Positions 33,581 to 46,749 of a DNA stretch of 64,000 bases are shown in pieces; the first letter of the stretch is position 1, and every line of letters starts with the position of its first letter. The translations under genes and the position numbers were made by a program. The DNA comes from Auriscalpium vulgare. Taxonomy: Eukaryota > Basidiomycota > Agaricomycetes > Russulales > Auriscalpiaceae. Below the pieces are notes generated by a model. The model saw only the letters and a program-made list of their open reading frames with translations. It had not been told where the DNA came from and made no database searches. The DNA lies in assembly GCA_019915015.1 (NCBI GenBank), contig JAHBBC010000003.1, positions 1,860,001 to 1,924,000 of the forward strand, written 5' to 3'.

Positions 33581-35148
33581 TTACGGATTAAGAGCGGTGC
33601 CATCACAGACCGCCAAAAATCCTGCGGACTCTTCTTTGATGAGACGTCTGAGAAGGTTGATCTCCGCTTTAGGACCTCCTTGATCGCCTTCAGACCCGAA
33701 AACGCCGCAGACATAGTCCGCGACAGTCAAGTACCACTCAGAGGTATTGACGAGGTCCCTGTCCTTTGGAGAGGAACCGTGATCACGCGTGATCAAGCCA
33801 TTCCAGGCAGTCTTCGCCAACTCCAGAGCATGCAAACCTGCCCGTTCGAGGATGTCAGACTCGCGGCTCGCGTCGAAGGGAACTCACAAGCACAGCACTC
33901 ACCAATTTGAGGATAATTAGGAGGGTATACTAGGAGGTAAAGTGCGAGCAAGGTATGTCCCTTGGACAAAGCGACCGCCGCGGAGCCCTGATGAGACGCC
34001 TCGCTGAATGACTCTGATAATCCAGGCAAGACGTCGCGCGCAAAAAACGGGTGCAGGTATTTCGGCATGACTGCGAAATCTCGTTGACTATCATGTCGCG
34101 GAGGTGGCTGAGACAACACGCAGCCAGTGAATTCGTGGAGAAGTGGCACAAAGTCCGCGAGTTCATGGTCGGTTGTCGGAGATATCTCGAGTTGCCTTTG
34201 AAAACAACACAGAGAACACGCACAAAGAAAGCCGTAGCTCACGTCGAGGGCACGAGTTCTGTCCTCCAAAGGCAATGCAGGGTCCAAGTACGGGATGCAG
34301 ACCTATTCAAATATGAGCTTCAGACCTTTGAACTAGGCATCGCGACAAACCTCTTCGTCAGGCAGAATATCTCGCAGGGCAAGTACATCCATCTGCACGG
34401 CTTTCTCACGAACGATGGAATACCTGACGGCCGCGTTGGGTGTGCAAGAATGATTGAACAGTCGACTAGCCAGAGGATATATGCCGTGCGCAAAAGATGC
34501 GAGATGCGAGTGGAGTACAAAATTATTGTTTCCGAAGCGGGAATATAGGGAAAGGAGCACATCGTGCGACGCTGCAGTTGTTGACAGCGGCAGGACTGGT
34601 AAATGTGACGGTGGTGCAGGGTGAGAGAGTAACGAGATGAACGTCTGTAACGTTGAAGATAGTTCGTTCGCAGACGGCGGGTACTCGGCAGCTAGTTGAG
34701 AAAGCAACAACGCGTCCATCTTCTCGTGCGGATGGAGCTGGGCGTACGCCGGCGTTGCTATGTATCTGGAGAACAGCTTGCAAACGCGTCGGTGGTGCTT
34801 GCTCCACGCCTTCTTTTGGCCTGACAAAGTCTAGTTCAACCTCCGCGAGCATACATGGGCAGCAAGAACTGTACACGTCGAACCACAATACCAATACGAT
34901 GCGCACCCCGAACATTTGGCTAGCTTGATCTCCTCCGATTGCAGGATGTGACAGTGGTCGCAGCGACGACCTTTCTCTGCAGGGAGAAGCGCCGTCGTCA
35001 ATGGCGATGTCTGGAGGATGGTTTGGCCTGCAATAATCGCACGACGCGCAACCGCTCTGTCCCGCGCGACGGGCTGTGGATGCGTCTGCAATCGGACGAG
35101 GCTGTCTTTTATCGCTCGTGATATGTCTTCAATAGATGCCTCCGCCAT
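33581..35148 (-). CDS. SMYD-type SET and MYND domain protein
   Basis: Candidate protein-lysine methyltransferase of the SMYD family. The ATG at 35148 gives MAEASIEDISRAIKDSLVRL. The SET N-part (RDRAVARRAIIAGQTILQTS) is interrupted by a MYND finger, as in SMYD proteins: RRCDHCHILQ, LAKCSGCASYWYCGSTCQKK (joined across an intron) and WSKHHRRVCK. The core SET motif is LASRLFNHSCTPNAAVRYS, with the NHSCxPN motif that binds SAM. ALRDILPDEEV then joins CIPYLDPALPLEDR, and the post-SET cysteines are YGFLCACSLCCF. The C-terminal exon begins GLHALELAKTAWNGLITRD and ends TALNP at 33581. All key SET residues seem present, so activity is plausible. The target is unknown. Confidence 0.87.
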
Positions 35149-35388
35149 TGACGATAACCTCGGAAGTGGCGAGCCTGTGCGCAGAGGACAGCGAATGGCC
35201 CGTCCGCGACTCGGAATCGATGATGGCAAGCTTGAAGCAGAAGTGATGCTGACGTAAACGTGAATGATATTTTGGTGTGAGCTACGTATACACTCGCAGG
35301 TCTAATCTAAGCTACGACTCATGTACAGGATGATGTCTAATACATAATTGTGTCATGGCGGGCGTGAAGTGCGTGAAGAGATTGCGGT

Positions 35389-38300
35389 CTACGAATCCCA
35401 TATCGCGCCAAATGCAGGGATACCTCGACTCGTTAACCCGTAAACAACTTTGCGGGTCAGTGGTTCGTTTGAGATTATACAGACGGCCTCTGCATTGAAG
35501 TCCCGGAACATGCGGTAAGTAAGCTTGACCATGTCAGGCTTCCCGTATAACCGCGTATCTAAGAGTGCACGTTCAGCGGCTGGGCATACGACGATTGGGG
35601 ATATCAGACAAACCATAGATGACCGCGTTGGGTTCTTTATCTAGCAAGGCGTCCACGAGCTCGTTCCCGAACGTCTCGCGGACATTTGGCGAAGTCCAAA
35701 GAAGACGAATAGGCAGTCGAGCTGCAAAAACGTGGGGCGCACAAGGAGCTATACCGCTTCCAGTGGCGACGATGATTAGACGGCGAAACATGGGCACGAT
35801 ATTCATGACACCGCATGTAGGCAGGCCACGGATCCAGATCTTCTGCGGAGGGTTCGCGATCTTGTGAGAAGTCCAGTCTCCAGCCCTTGAGACAATATGA
35901 GAGTATCCTTTCTGCCCGGGAATGGCAATCGTTGCAAACCCATGCCATTCCATGAGGGGATTGTCGGAGACGCGCGTGAAAGTTCCCGGAATGGGTGTCA
36001 CTGCGAATCGAAAGATGAGCCACAGAACTTCGCCATTGATGTGCTGCTCACCGTAGTCGTAGTGGATCCTGAGCGCGTGGTTCGACAACACCTCAGAACG
36101 GACGTTAACCTTCCTCAATCGTAGCCAAGGAAGGATGATCGAGGCAGTCATGACCACAACGAGCCAGAATGGAGCGGAATGAATGAGGGCTTGCCGAAGT
36201 GACAGATCTCGAGGACGGTAATCATTGTTCAATAGAATCACCTGTAATCCGTCAGCATGTGATTGCGATCATGATGCCTGCATGATCACTCACCTGCGCC
36301 CAGACGAGCGCAACGGCAGTCCAGCCGAGGAAACGATGGACGGCTTCAAATGAATCGTGATAGATCCTGCGATATGTCGGGTGCGCCAGAGCCACAATGA
36401 CGAACAACTCCAGCAAGATGATATACGACACCACTAGGGTGGCAATGGAAGTCTGTCGCTGTCATGAGCTTGCCTGCCAGCGTAGAAGGAATACAACTTA
36501 CAGGGCCGTCACCAGCGACTTCTATAGTCGCTTGAACAACAAAGTAAATCAACCATAGAGTGCCGGAGACTCCAGCTCCCGAATGGACTAGTAAATTTGA
36601 ATGTCAGAGCCTTAGCCAGGAGACCGCTGGCGGGAACTATACATACTGCCGCCAATGTGGTATACCCGCGCAGCCACGCGCCGAACTGACAACGGCCATC
36701 TAAAAGGCTGAGGATCAGAGGATTATGATAAAGAGATACACGCGCACACACGTACGATCGGGGTACTGCGGTGAATACCGTGAAGAAAGCATTGACCACG
36801 TATTCTTGGCGCATCAAGATCGCGACAAATAGATTGGACAAGACGATCAGGCCGAGGTGATTTGCGTTCGATCCTCGGACCACCGTCGCAATGAAGATGC
36901 CCAGGTTGGCGACGAAGACGACACTGAACAGCCTCCGGTAGAGGTCGAATATTTGATGACGTAGGTTCCTGACGACCTTACCCTGCGTCTTCTCGGGGAT
37001 ATGGTCTTCTTTGTAGCCTTCCCAGGGTAATGCCTTCTCTAGATGAGATGCCGACGTCTTGCCGCCTTCCATAGATGAGCGGCCAGATGTGGGTGTTGGT
37101 CCGCCGTTGAGCGTTAAGCTTGGGAGATAGATATCCTCGGTGCCGTCGTAAACTCGGGGAAGAGAATCGCCCGAATCGCCCAAATTCGTCGCCGATCCTT
37201 CGGCAGCGCGATCCACAGTCTAAAGATGGCTAAGCGGCATCGCCAGTGGCAGAGACAAGTCACTAACCTCAACATCATCCTCATCGTCGGAACGACCCAG
37301 GTTCTCCAAGCACCCATCGTCGAGCCAGCGACCGATGACACCCGTGTTAAACATGAAGCCTCTGCACGGGCGATTAGCGGACAGCCAACAATATTTGGCT
37401 TCACGCACCCGCCGTTCCGGTAAGGGTCAAGCTTGAACTTCTCAGCCGTGTGCTCAGGCGAGTTCACGTAGCCCCGTGAAAGGCCAACCCCGCCCGCCCA
37501 GATCACTCCCGCTTTACCCTTGGGGAGTGAAATCAAGTCGTTGTCAAGGATATAGACGCTGTTGTTAGGAGTCGGTCGGCCAACATTGACCGCGCTTCCC
37601 TTGACATGCACCCGCATGGTGTTGGCGATAGTCGTCTAATCTGCAGTTAGCCGCCGGGTGCGAAGGGCGGAAAGGCTGCAGAGCTTACCTCCGTACGTCC
37701 TCCAGCAACAAAGAAAGTCGCTCGTTCCGCCCATGCGTCAGCCAAACCTATGTCATGTCTAATTAGAAAAAAAGAACAATAGAGAGGCGCATCACTTACT
37801 CTGCGGACAGTCATCACCTGCACTAACAACGAACTTCAGGTTCGGATAATCATCGGGATTGAGGGACACTGTCGAACGATCGGTGATTGCCGGTGGCCAG
37901 AACGAAAGACGAACTCACTCATCACCGACGGCACAGCAATCGCAACGTCCACAGCCTTCATCAACTCTCGCCATTGCTTTGATGAGTTCCCTCGGATGCA
38001 CAGTGTGCTACCGTTGGACAGCGATCCCAAAATTTCCTACATGACCATGTGAGCAAATGAACTGCACTTTGCAACGAGTACGACGTACCCATGCGGCAAG
38101 GTCCGAGCTTATGTCCATCGACTGGCCCACTCGCCGACCTGGCTCCATCCCTACTTTCATTGGAGAAAGGCAGACCACTTGATAAAAACGCATGCGTGAG
38201 CTACGCCGCTAGTTTTGAGGCCTATAAACACTTACAGTTGACAATGTTTGCATGAGTGATGTCGATCCCTCGTATCTGATCGTCAGTTCCTGAACAAATA

Positions 38301-38912
38301 TGTCAGTGGCGTTAGAGAAATGAGTCGTGAAGGACCAAGAAGAAGCTTACCTGTCGTGTATATGTAGCAAATACTGTCGCTGGGACTGGACTTGTCTTCT
38401 GGCTTCGGAATATCCGACGCATCACTGCCGCGCAGAACAACATCATCCAAAGGTACAATAGGAAGACCAGTCGACTGTGCGCGGGCTGCGTCTTGTTTGA
38501 GCGCGAGAACGACGACACTCTGTGAGTCGCGCAGGATGACCTCCAGGGTTGACTGCGTGACTACTCCAGCGTCCAAGGGGACGTACGTGCCACCGGCTTT
38601 CAATACAGCGAGGATCCCGACGAGCATATTAATGGAGCGTTGAACCAGGATGGAGACGCGAGAACCGGGTAAGACTCCCTTGGCGCGAAGTGCATTGGCG
38701 AGGGAGTTGGCACTGCGGTCTAGCTCGGCGTAGGAAATGCGGTCATCGAGATGCTCCGCTGCGATCGTATGAGGCTGCAGGCGGGTATGGTGCTCAAATG
38801 CGTGGTGAACGCATAGGAAGGGAAGGGGGATGTGTTCGCCAAAACCGAGCTTGGCGATATGATGTTGGTCAAGGACGGCGAGGTGATTGGGAGCCGGCAT
38901 TGTAGCGGCCAT
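35389..38912 (-). CDS. Adenylation-domain / ferric-reductase-like membrane fusion protein
   Basis: Roughly 930 residues in many exons. The N-terminal half is an NRPS-type adenylation domain: ISYAELDRSANSLANALRAK (A1), LAVLKAGGTYVPLDAG (A2), a weak A3 (YTTGTDDQIRGIDITHANIV), VCLSPMKVGMEPGRRVGQSM, AGGRTETT where GPTE is usual, GVIWAGGVGLSRGY (A6) and FNTGVIGRW where TGD is usual (A7). It stops at GRSDDEDDVE, so A8-A10 and the catalytic Lys are absent, and there is no carrier domain. A linker leads into a polytopic region (IFDLYRRLFSVVFVANLGIF, HRFLGWTAVALVWAQ, FWLVVVMTASIILPWLRLRK) and an FAD/NAD-type reductase-like end (WHGFATIAIPG, RLIIVATGSGIAPCAPH, IRLLWTSPNVRETFG, VVYGLTSRGIPAFGAIWDS). The start is the ATG at 38912. 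The substrate is unknown; the adenylation half may be inactive. Confidence 0.83.
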
Positions 38913-40471
38913 GAAAGAGCAAAACACGATGGAGAGCGAGCATGGAGCAGCGTAGAATTTATACCCCAAAGCTGTGAGGCCGCAGAATATGTTGATGAGC
39001 GTTACCGCCTGGCCGAAGTGATAAGAACGCATGCCGCCTCTGCGACAGCATGTCACACCGCTTCGTTGAAAGTCCAGGCCCACTTGGGTGAGCCCTCTGG
39101 GTATACTGGGCAATGGAAGCAAAATCTTCCCAGGTTCCACGCGGAGTTGACAGCCGAGAGTCTTTGAGCAGAGTGACTAAAAACTGAAAGGGGAAAGAGC
39201 CAAAAGGCCGGCGGGAGACTCAGACAGGAAGCTCCGCGAGTAATTGGAGGCGCTGTAAAAGGATCACTGCAGATAGATGCATATGGTGTTTTGGCTCAGA
39301 GACTGTGCACCTGGTAACGTGCCCTGAGAACGTATTTTTCGATCTAAGATAGCCTTCGCTATTGCAGGCCATTGCGCGCTTGAACCGGAGACGGGTGGCC
39401 TCTACAGAGGGCGGTGAATATCAATAAGGACCGGAAGAAAAGGGTTCGCATCGTTTACGATCGCTCGGGCTTGTAGGGGCTTGCCGCCCGGGGCCGTAAC
39501 TTCTGCATGGTGGAAGACCAGAGTGGAAGACCAGAAGTACCTCCAGCGAGATCGAAGACGCGTGGCCCGCTTCCGTCCTTCAGGCAACAACAGAGAGGAA
39601 GGAAGAACCAGAACTACGCGATGACATGCGGAACCGGCGGTGCGATGTTCTCGGAGCGCGAGTCGCAGTTCCCAAGTTAGATCATCAAGGGCCCGACATC
39701 ATGGCGGAAAAAACTCACGGATGAACAACACAGTGTCTGAGGTCCCCTGCTTCGTAATTGGTAGTAGACACTCGTGTACAGATGAACGCTTTCCAAGTGG
39801 GAGAGTTTTCGGGACACACGTTGTCTGACGCGTCGTGCCAATCTCCCCGTCTCGAGATGAGGCTGAGGCCTGAAGGCGACCGAATGCGCGTCCGAGCTCG
39901 CGGCACGAAACCCTTGAGCTGCAACTTGTACAGGGAGACCCAAGAAACGGAAATGCGGTTAACGAGGCACCGCCCGTACGGCAAGCGCTAGGGGATGGAT
40001 GGCGGGTGGTGATTCAGCGCGGGGAGCGTGGGAATTTCCCGGCATGGCTCGCGTCACCGCATCACTCGTTGATTCATACAGTGCGCCCAACCATGATGGA
40101 TCTGGTGAGAGCAGCGCATTCCTAGTCAATAAGTAACAGGTCCACTGATAAGTTCTGCGCGCACTATGGACACGAGGCGCGGACGCTACACACGCCGCTA
40201 ACACCCGCCCGGCAAATGACGTTGACCGTGATTGCTTGGTAGCATAGTGAAACGACAGCTGGGAGTGGATATCAGATGCTGCTCTGTCGGCGGTTCGTCC
40301 TGCCGCGTTCCTGCAAAACACGTGCTTATCGGAGATACACTGAACGCATGCCATTGATCATAGCGTGGCGAAACAGTAACTTACATAGGAGCATACCAAT
40401 ACATTATATAACACGTCGCAAGCCGCGTGCGGCCTGAACTGACCCGACCTGAGGTGAGGTATTCGAAAATC
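38913..40471. other. Intergenic, no gene seen
   Basis: Contains the promoter of the fusion gene and the 3' side of RAD50. Several short ORFs overlap each other on both strands without recognisable domains. Confidence 0.5.
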
Positions 40472-43400
40472 CTAGTTGCCGTCGATCATGGCCTTCAAGC
40501 GAACCTCTGCCGCTCGATGACTGATTTTTGACGCGAATCCCGTGATACCCGCCTGGTTAACGAACACTACGTCAAACCGCTAGCAATACGCGGACAGCAC
40601 TGCTCACCAGTAGTACTCCATCACGTCACTCTGACCCAGCTTGCGGAGGAAATTCTCGTCGTGCGTGATGATAATCAGTTGGAAATTGGCATGGTTCTTG
40701 CGCTCATGGATGATACTTAGGAGGGGGTGAACAAATGACAACGAGGCATCCTGCTCAATGACTCACTCAATCAAGCTGGCAGCAAGCGCATCAATGTTCT
40801 CGGTGTCGAGAGCATTCGTCGGTTCATCTAGGGCCAGTATTCCGCAGTTCTGCCCAAAGCTGTCGGACAAAGCGAGGCGAATGATGATGGAAGCCAGCAT
40901 CTTCTGTCCTGCTGAGCAACGGCCGCGCATATCCATCTCGACTTGGTCCTTGGTCATGACGACCTGCGAGCTGTAAGCAAAGATACCTGCAATACATTTG
41001 CATGACTCACTCGGTAGTTGTATGACCGCTTCGAAGCCCCACCATCGCTATCAGAGAGGATCTTAATTCCATCAATATCTGGAGAGCGGCCGGTGAGCAA
41101 AGGGCAAGTGTGAATGGAAGACACGCACCAGTGCCTTGGTAGGTCTTGTTCCACAGGTGCCGCATGGAGTCGTTGACTTCCCCCATCTTCAAAGAATGGT
41201 ACTTCATGATAGCGCTATACATTCCATTCACCGTAAGAGTGCGTTCGGGACGGCATTCGGGATAGAGAATCTCACTTGTCCAATGCCTTGCCGTACTTTT
41301 CGAGGTCGTTGTTGGCCATATCCGACATCTGTTCACTGGTCAGAATTACTAGTTATGAAGTGAGGCCAATCCCATACCTTGACTCTCACGAGTTGCTCGG
41401 TATACTTCTTGTTGATGTTCTTGTACTCGGCGAGATCGCCCTCCAACACCTTGACCTGACTTTTCACGGTCTTTATCTCTCCACCGACGGAGGCATTCTG
41501 TGCGTAATTGATCAGTTAACAGCCGCAATGTAACACTGATAACGGATCACATACCCTAGCTTGCATGTCATTCTCCTTCTGCTTCTCGATCGGATATTTC
41601 TCCTCGAAATTTCGCTTAGCGCGTGCAGCCTCCTCCATATCATGTGACTCTATCTCCTGCTGAGTGGCAACGATGTCGCGGGCGAGCTTCCGGATCTTCA
41701 AGTTCTCGCGCAGGGTGGCTGCAGCAGAGACACTCTGGCCAATCTCCTTTTCGAATTGCGTGATGGCCCCCCGGACTTGCTCGAGCTGCTTGTTTAGTTT
41801 ATGAATTTTCGCCTCGTACTCCTTGATAGCTTCGCCACACTCCTTGAGTTTCCGACCACGCTTCTCGTGCACATACCTAAACGACAATTAGAACGAAAGC
41901 TAGCAAGTCCGGTGGAGGAATATACCTATCGATCGCGCGACTGGCATTCTCCAATTTGTCGGCGCTGATGTTTAGCGCTTCCGCAGCGTTTTGAGCCTGC
42001 TCCAGCTTCACGTTCAGCTCCTCCCGAACGGACTTGTACTCGCGCTCAAGGGTGTCAATGGGGGCTTGGCCTTCTAAGACCTTGACGTCCAATCCCTGTA
42101 GTAAGGTAGCGTCAGTGATAGTTGAATTGTGAGCGAGAGTTACAGACCTTTATTTCTGTATTAAGCGAAGAGATCTCAGTCCGTTTGCCTTCAACATTTT
42201 GCTTCAAGGCGTCTTTCTCCTTCAGCTGGCTGCGTAAGTCGCTTTCACGGAGTTGAAGCTTATGATGTTCGGTCTCGTGTTGCCGCAGCAAATTGTTCTT
42301 ATGTTCTCGCTCCGTCGCGAGGGTTTGCTTCTGGCTCTCGCATGCACGCCTATGAGGTGACACGTCAGAATTGTTGTCACATGAAGAGCAGAACAATAAG
42401 TCGCGTACAAGTCCTTTGACACGTCGTCGAGCTGGTTCTGGAGGTCGTCTGCCGTCCTTGTTGAACCAGTGGATGCCAAACTCGACTCAATGTCGGTAAT
42501 CTCCTTCTTGATGCGCTCCGCGTCGCCATGTAGCCTGGACACATTGACAGCATGTTGACGTATAGAGGCAATGTCCTTCAACTCTCTCTGTAGAGCTTTG
42601 ACACTCTCGCTTGCCTACGGGTCGAATATCAGCAATGGGAGACGTGCAAAATGAGGCCTGCAACGACCTTCTCAGCAAAGTCAGTGAGAGCCGGAAGGGC
42701 GGCTTCTTGCTCCTTGATTTGACGGTCCAGACCTGGCACTTCTGTCTCTTGCAAGCGCGTGCGAGAATTTTCCAATGGAACCAGGCGCTGATATCCCTCG
42801 AGAGCTTTCTCCCAGTCGTCCAGGTCCTCTGACGCTTTTGCGGCGCCTTCCGGTGCAGTGCGTGCAATTTTTTCTTGTAACTGACCTGACGTCGTCAGTC
42901 GATCTCGATCTTCAGGAGACAGGCACGACTAACGTAATTCTCAAAATCTTGTATCTCGCCATCCTCGAGATGACGATTGCACCCCGTGCACAGGTGCTTT
43001 GATCGTCCGATTTTCAAGAAGTTGACGTACAGTTGGTGCGCACCTGCACGGGTGGCTAGGTCACTGAGAAGGGTCAGCAGAGCGCAGGAACGCATAGAAG
43101 CAGGTACAGACTCTCTGAGCTGTTGGATTTCGTCATTTGCAGTCGCGACGGCAGTTGCTATGGAGTCATATTCGCCCGAGAGTTCCTCATTGATTTTCCG
43201 GTCGGATGCTAGGGTGAATGAGAACCAGCAGGGCCGAGCTGCAGGACGACGTACCTTCGATCTCTTTGAGCTTTACCTCCCGCTGGGTGCGAAGCGATGT
43301 CAACCTTGTCTCAGCTTCATGAAGTGCACGATCAGCATTTGCCGATTCACTCTCAAGCTCAACCAATCGCTTCTCTTTCGCACTGCAAGCGAAGGCGATT

Positions 43401-45570
43401 TAGTATTGCCAGGTCATCGGTTAAGAATAAACATACTTGGTTGATGCGTCCAATTCGCGCTCCATGGTTTCCGGCTCCGGATTTGAACCGACGAGCTTGG
43501 CGAACTTCGTACTCGATATCTGCAAACTATTTGTCGTCCTGTCAACATATAGTCAGCAGAATGAATCTAAGGACTCGCATGTTCTTCATGTCGCGCGTCT
43601 TGGTCGCCAGCTCCTTCTGTTGTAATGCGAGGTTTGCCCTCGCCTCCGACTGTAAGCTGAGCGATCGGATTTCAGACGTGTACGCATTGCGACTGTCCTC
43701 TAGTTGGCGGATCCTATCATTCAGGTCGGCGATATGCTCGTCGTACTTGTCGTCAGCTATCCGTGTCTTGATCCTCTCAATGCGCACACTGTTATCTTCC
43801 ATGTCGTTGACGTTACTCTCGAGCTGGCTATCGAGCATCTCAGATGACTCAAGCTTGCGCTCCCCCGCGCTGATCTCAGACTGCAGTTTCGCCTACATGC
43901 ATCATTCAGAGTAAGCTCGTTTCGTCAAAATCAGCGACTCACTATCCGATCTCGGCCATGCTTCCGCTGGGCGCTGAAGCTTTCCAATTCGCGATGCAGC
44001 CGTTGTGACTGAGCCATGTACTCGTCACCTTTTGTACGGCTCTCTTTCTGAAGAAGTCCGGACGATCAGGCGCGTGTAGACATGCTGAGCGAGTGACTCA
44101 CTTGGATGGCGTCTCTCTCCGCGACCTGCTTCCTTTGCAGTTGCAAAAGCCGGGTAGTAAACTCCGAGACCTGTGCATTCTCCAGAGGCGACACGTCGAA
44201 ACCTCGGACGTCAAACTGCCTAGCTATCTCACGGACGAGGGCCCCCCGGTCATTGATACGCGTCTCTTGGGCCTTCAGTGCGAGTATCCGATGTCATTCG
44301 CAGTCAAAATGTGTCGTGAGAACGCACCTTAGCCTCAGCAACGAGCTGACCGTGCTCCTCGTTCAGGCTCACATGTGTCCTTCGCGCTGCTTGTAGCTCA
44401 TCTGCTACATCTTGCTCCTTGCGAATTTCCTTACCCTTCAACTGGCGTTGCTCTTCCATATGCTCGTTGAAGTTTTGCGCGCGTTCGTGAAGCTCCTCCT
44501 CGCTGCCTGGAAGATGCCGCTTACCGTGCATCCAAAACCTAGAGCGAGATGGAGAACCTACCTTCAAGTTCCTTAGTGGTATCTTGCAATTCCTTCATAT
44601 CGGTCTGATATCGCGCTTTCTTCTCCTCTAGAGCTTGGATCCTCATGTACGTCTCGCGAAACTTTGTGGCGCTCTCGTAGAAGCGTTGGTTCGATAGAAC
44701 AAGTTCGTCGTATAGACGCCTGGTATCCTGGAACTCGGTCTCCTTCGCTACGAGGCTGGCGTTCAAGTCTGACATGCGACCTCGAAGCTTGTCGGCGTGA
44801 GCTTTTTGAACTGAAAGAGACTCGAGACGCTCTTTCTCAGCCTTCAGCTCGGCCAGACGGTCCTTACGGAGGGCCTTGATAGAATCAAGAGCCTTCGTAT
44901 ATCTTCAAAATGGGTCAATGAACGAAGGACTAACATCGGACGCTTGATGAGTAGTACCTCGTTGCCTCGAAGATATCATCGAACTTCTTCTTCAAAGCAC
45001 CAGGCTCTGCCAAGGGCCAGTAGGAGTCTTCTTGATGGCAAAAGATCACATTCTCCAGGACGGCCTTTGAGACACCCATGAGATGCGGAATCTCCGTGTC
45101 CATCTCCGCGCACTTGGTGGAGATCACGCCACGCTAAGACACAGTTTCAGAGGAGTGAGTGAGGAGAGTAATATACCACGCACCTTGCCTGTCGCACTAG
45201 GGTTCCCATCTGCCAGAGCGAGGATACTCTCCAGTGTCTTCATAGTCATCCCGGCGTTCTTCTTCATGGTGACCGAGAGGTTGCGCACGGCGAGCATGCG
45301 CTGTCCATTTGCAGCGATGAAGCGCAGCTTTACCTGCGCCTTGACCTCCTTCTCATTCGCCATCTTGGGGTCGTGCACGAACGCGCCTCCGCGAGTGCCA
45401 GGAGGTTGGTCCCCTGTTGTGGCGTACTTCAAACTCTCGATAATGGTCGTCTTGCCGCTGCCATTGGCGCCGATGATGACGGTGACAGGGGAGAAGAACT
45501 CAATAACGGAGATGTTCTTGTCATCGAACGAGCGGATGCCACGAATGGCGAGCTTGTTCAGAGTCGACAT
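40472..45570 (-). CDS. RAD50: DNA repair ATPase RAD50
   Basis: SMC-like ATPase of the MRE11-RAD50-NBS1 double-strand-break repair complex. The ATG at 45570 gives [15 protein letters not shown], then Walker [20 protein letters not shown]. After the first intron come [20 protein letters not shown] and the Q-loop [17 protein letters not shown]. The centre is a very long coiled coil in many exons, rich in Glu/Lys/Leu heptads. The zinc hook sits near 42961-43002 as [14 protein letters not shown] (C-T-G-C), where two RAD50 coiled coils dimerise through zinc. The C-terminal ATPase half has [19 protein letters not shown] (signature) and [19 protein letters not shown] (Walker B/D-loop), then [17 protein letters not shown]. 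The last intron joins YYW to [12 protein letters not shown], and the protein ends AMIDGN at 40472. About twenty short introns. It appears intact. Confidence 0.95.
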
Positions 45571-46182
45571 GTCGGTTCGCGTTCAACGTCGCGAGCGTGA
45601 CTTCGGGCTGACGGCGACGCGTCCTGTCACATCGTCACGCTGAGCGGGACCACGGACACCCCAAGCCAGGGATCCATTTCATTGGAGTTCAACAAGCAGA
45701 GTGATCGCATACAAATCGCATAGTCCAAAAAAAGCACCAGTACTAGTGACGTTTGTAAACTTTGTGGACGCACTACATCCTCATGGCTCGGAGAAATATC
45801 GCACCCAAGTGCTAATGTTCGTAAATAGTGCAAGTGTTTCGTCCAATTGACGCCACGACGCCATGCGTCAACAAGCGATACGGGAACCAAGTCCCGAATC
45901 AACTCACTAGCAGGAAACAGGGCAGCTTCCGGTCGAAAGGAAGGCTCCAGAGTTCCAGAGAGTTCCCTGTCAATCAAGATAAATTAGTACACTCCATCAG
46001 AAAGAGAGCAGGAGAAGCCGCGGAGTGGGTGATCCAGACCGTGGTCACCGCTGGTTACCGTGGCATGGATGCGGAGCACACAAGTTGTTCCATGCGGTTC
46101 TGTATTTCGAAATGATGCCTACGAGCCACGACTTACCTGGTTACCACGCGTCGCATTGCTCAGGGCCGACACGGAAGATACC
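45571..46182. other. Intergenic between RAD50 start and SCOC-like stop
   Basis: Holds the RAD50 promoter. No supported ORF. Confidence 0.5.
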
Positions 46183-46560
46183 TCAACGCCGCTTGGCCAT
46201 TTGCATTGTCAAGTTGTCGATGTACATTTGAAGCGTCGCGTTTCCAGACGTGAGCTTATCCGCATCCTGTTCGACGGATTTGACCCGTTCAAGGAGCACT
46301 GCGTAAAGTCAGTTAGCAAATTCATCATTCCGAGTCGGCGCCACAATGGCATGTGGAAACGCACCTCGCAGGTCTTCTTGTGCGGCGGTGATTTCCCTAG
46401 GAACACCGTGTACGTCAGTTCAACAAGAAGCGGAAGTTGTCGTGTGCACACACTTGATTATCTGTTCCTTTCTCATAGCATCCTTCACAATATCGCCGGA
46501 AGCTGATGAGGCATTAATGCTCCATGCATCCTCTGGCTCGTCGTAACCCGCGTAAGACAT
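46183..46560 (-). CDS. Short coiled-coil protein, SCOC/SLO1 family
   Basis: Small 84-residue protein from three exons (46560-46454, 46396-46365, 46298-46183), easily missed because no single ORF covers it. It begins MSYAGYDEPEDAWSINASSA and continues IVKDAMRKEQIIKEITAAQ. The C-terminal half is the SCOC coiled coil: LLERVKSVEQDADKLTSGNA and TLQMYIDNLTMQMAKRR-stop. This aligns with the ARVDAVKEENLKLKSENQ...YIENLM stretch of metazoan SCOC. SCOC binds Arl GTPases on Golgi membranes and influences autophagy; yeast SLO1 binds Arl3. An Arl8-like GTPase gene lies only 1.5 kb to the right. The minus-strand start lies 189 bp from the RPN13 start on the plus strand, so the two share a divergent promoter. 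Confidence 0.82.
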
Positions 46561-46749
46561 GTGCCACTTGATGGTTGCAGTAGGATGAGTGTGTGAGCGA
46601 GCAGTTTGCTGGGTGCGATGTGGTCATGAACAAGATGCAGCCGAACGCCACACAGGCCTAATATGGGCATCGAGGGACTGCCAGTGACGCGTCGCGCTCG
46701 ACGTCGAGCCAACGTTGTCTCGACGACTTACTCCCTACAGCAATCCGCT

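Noticed and set aside
37100..37420. Possible carrier (thiolation) domain in the fusion gene
   Set aside because: I looked for an LGGxS-type phosphopantetheine site between the adenylation and membrane parts; GDSGDSL occurs in a disordered linker without the flanking helices, so it is not a carrier domain.
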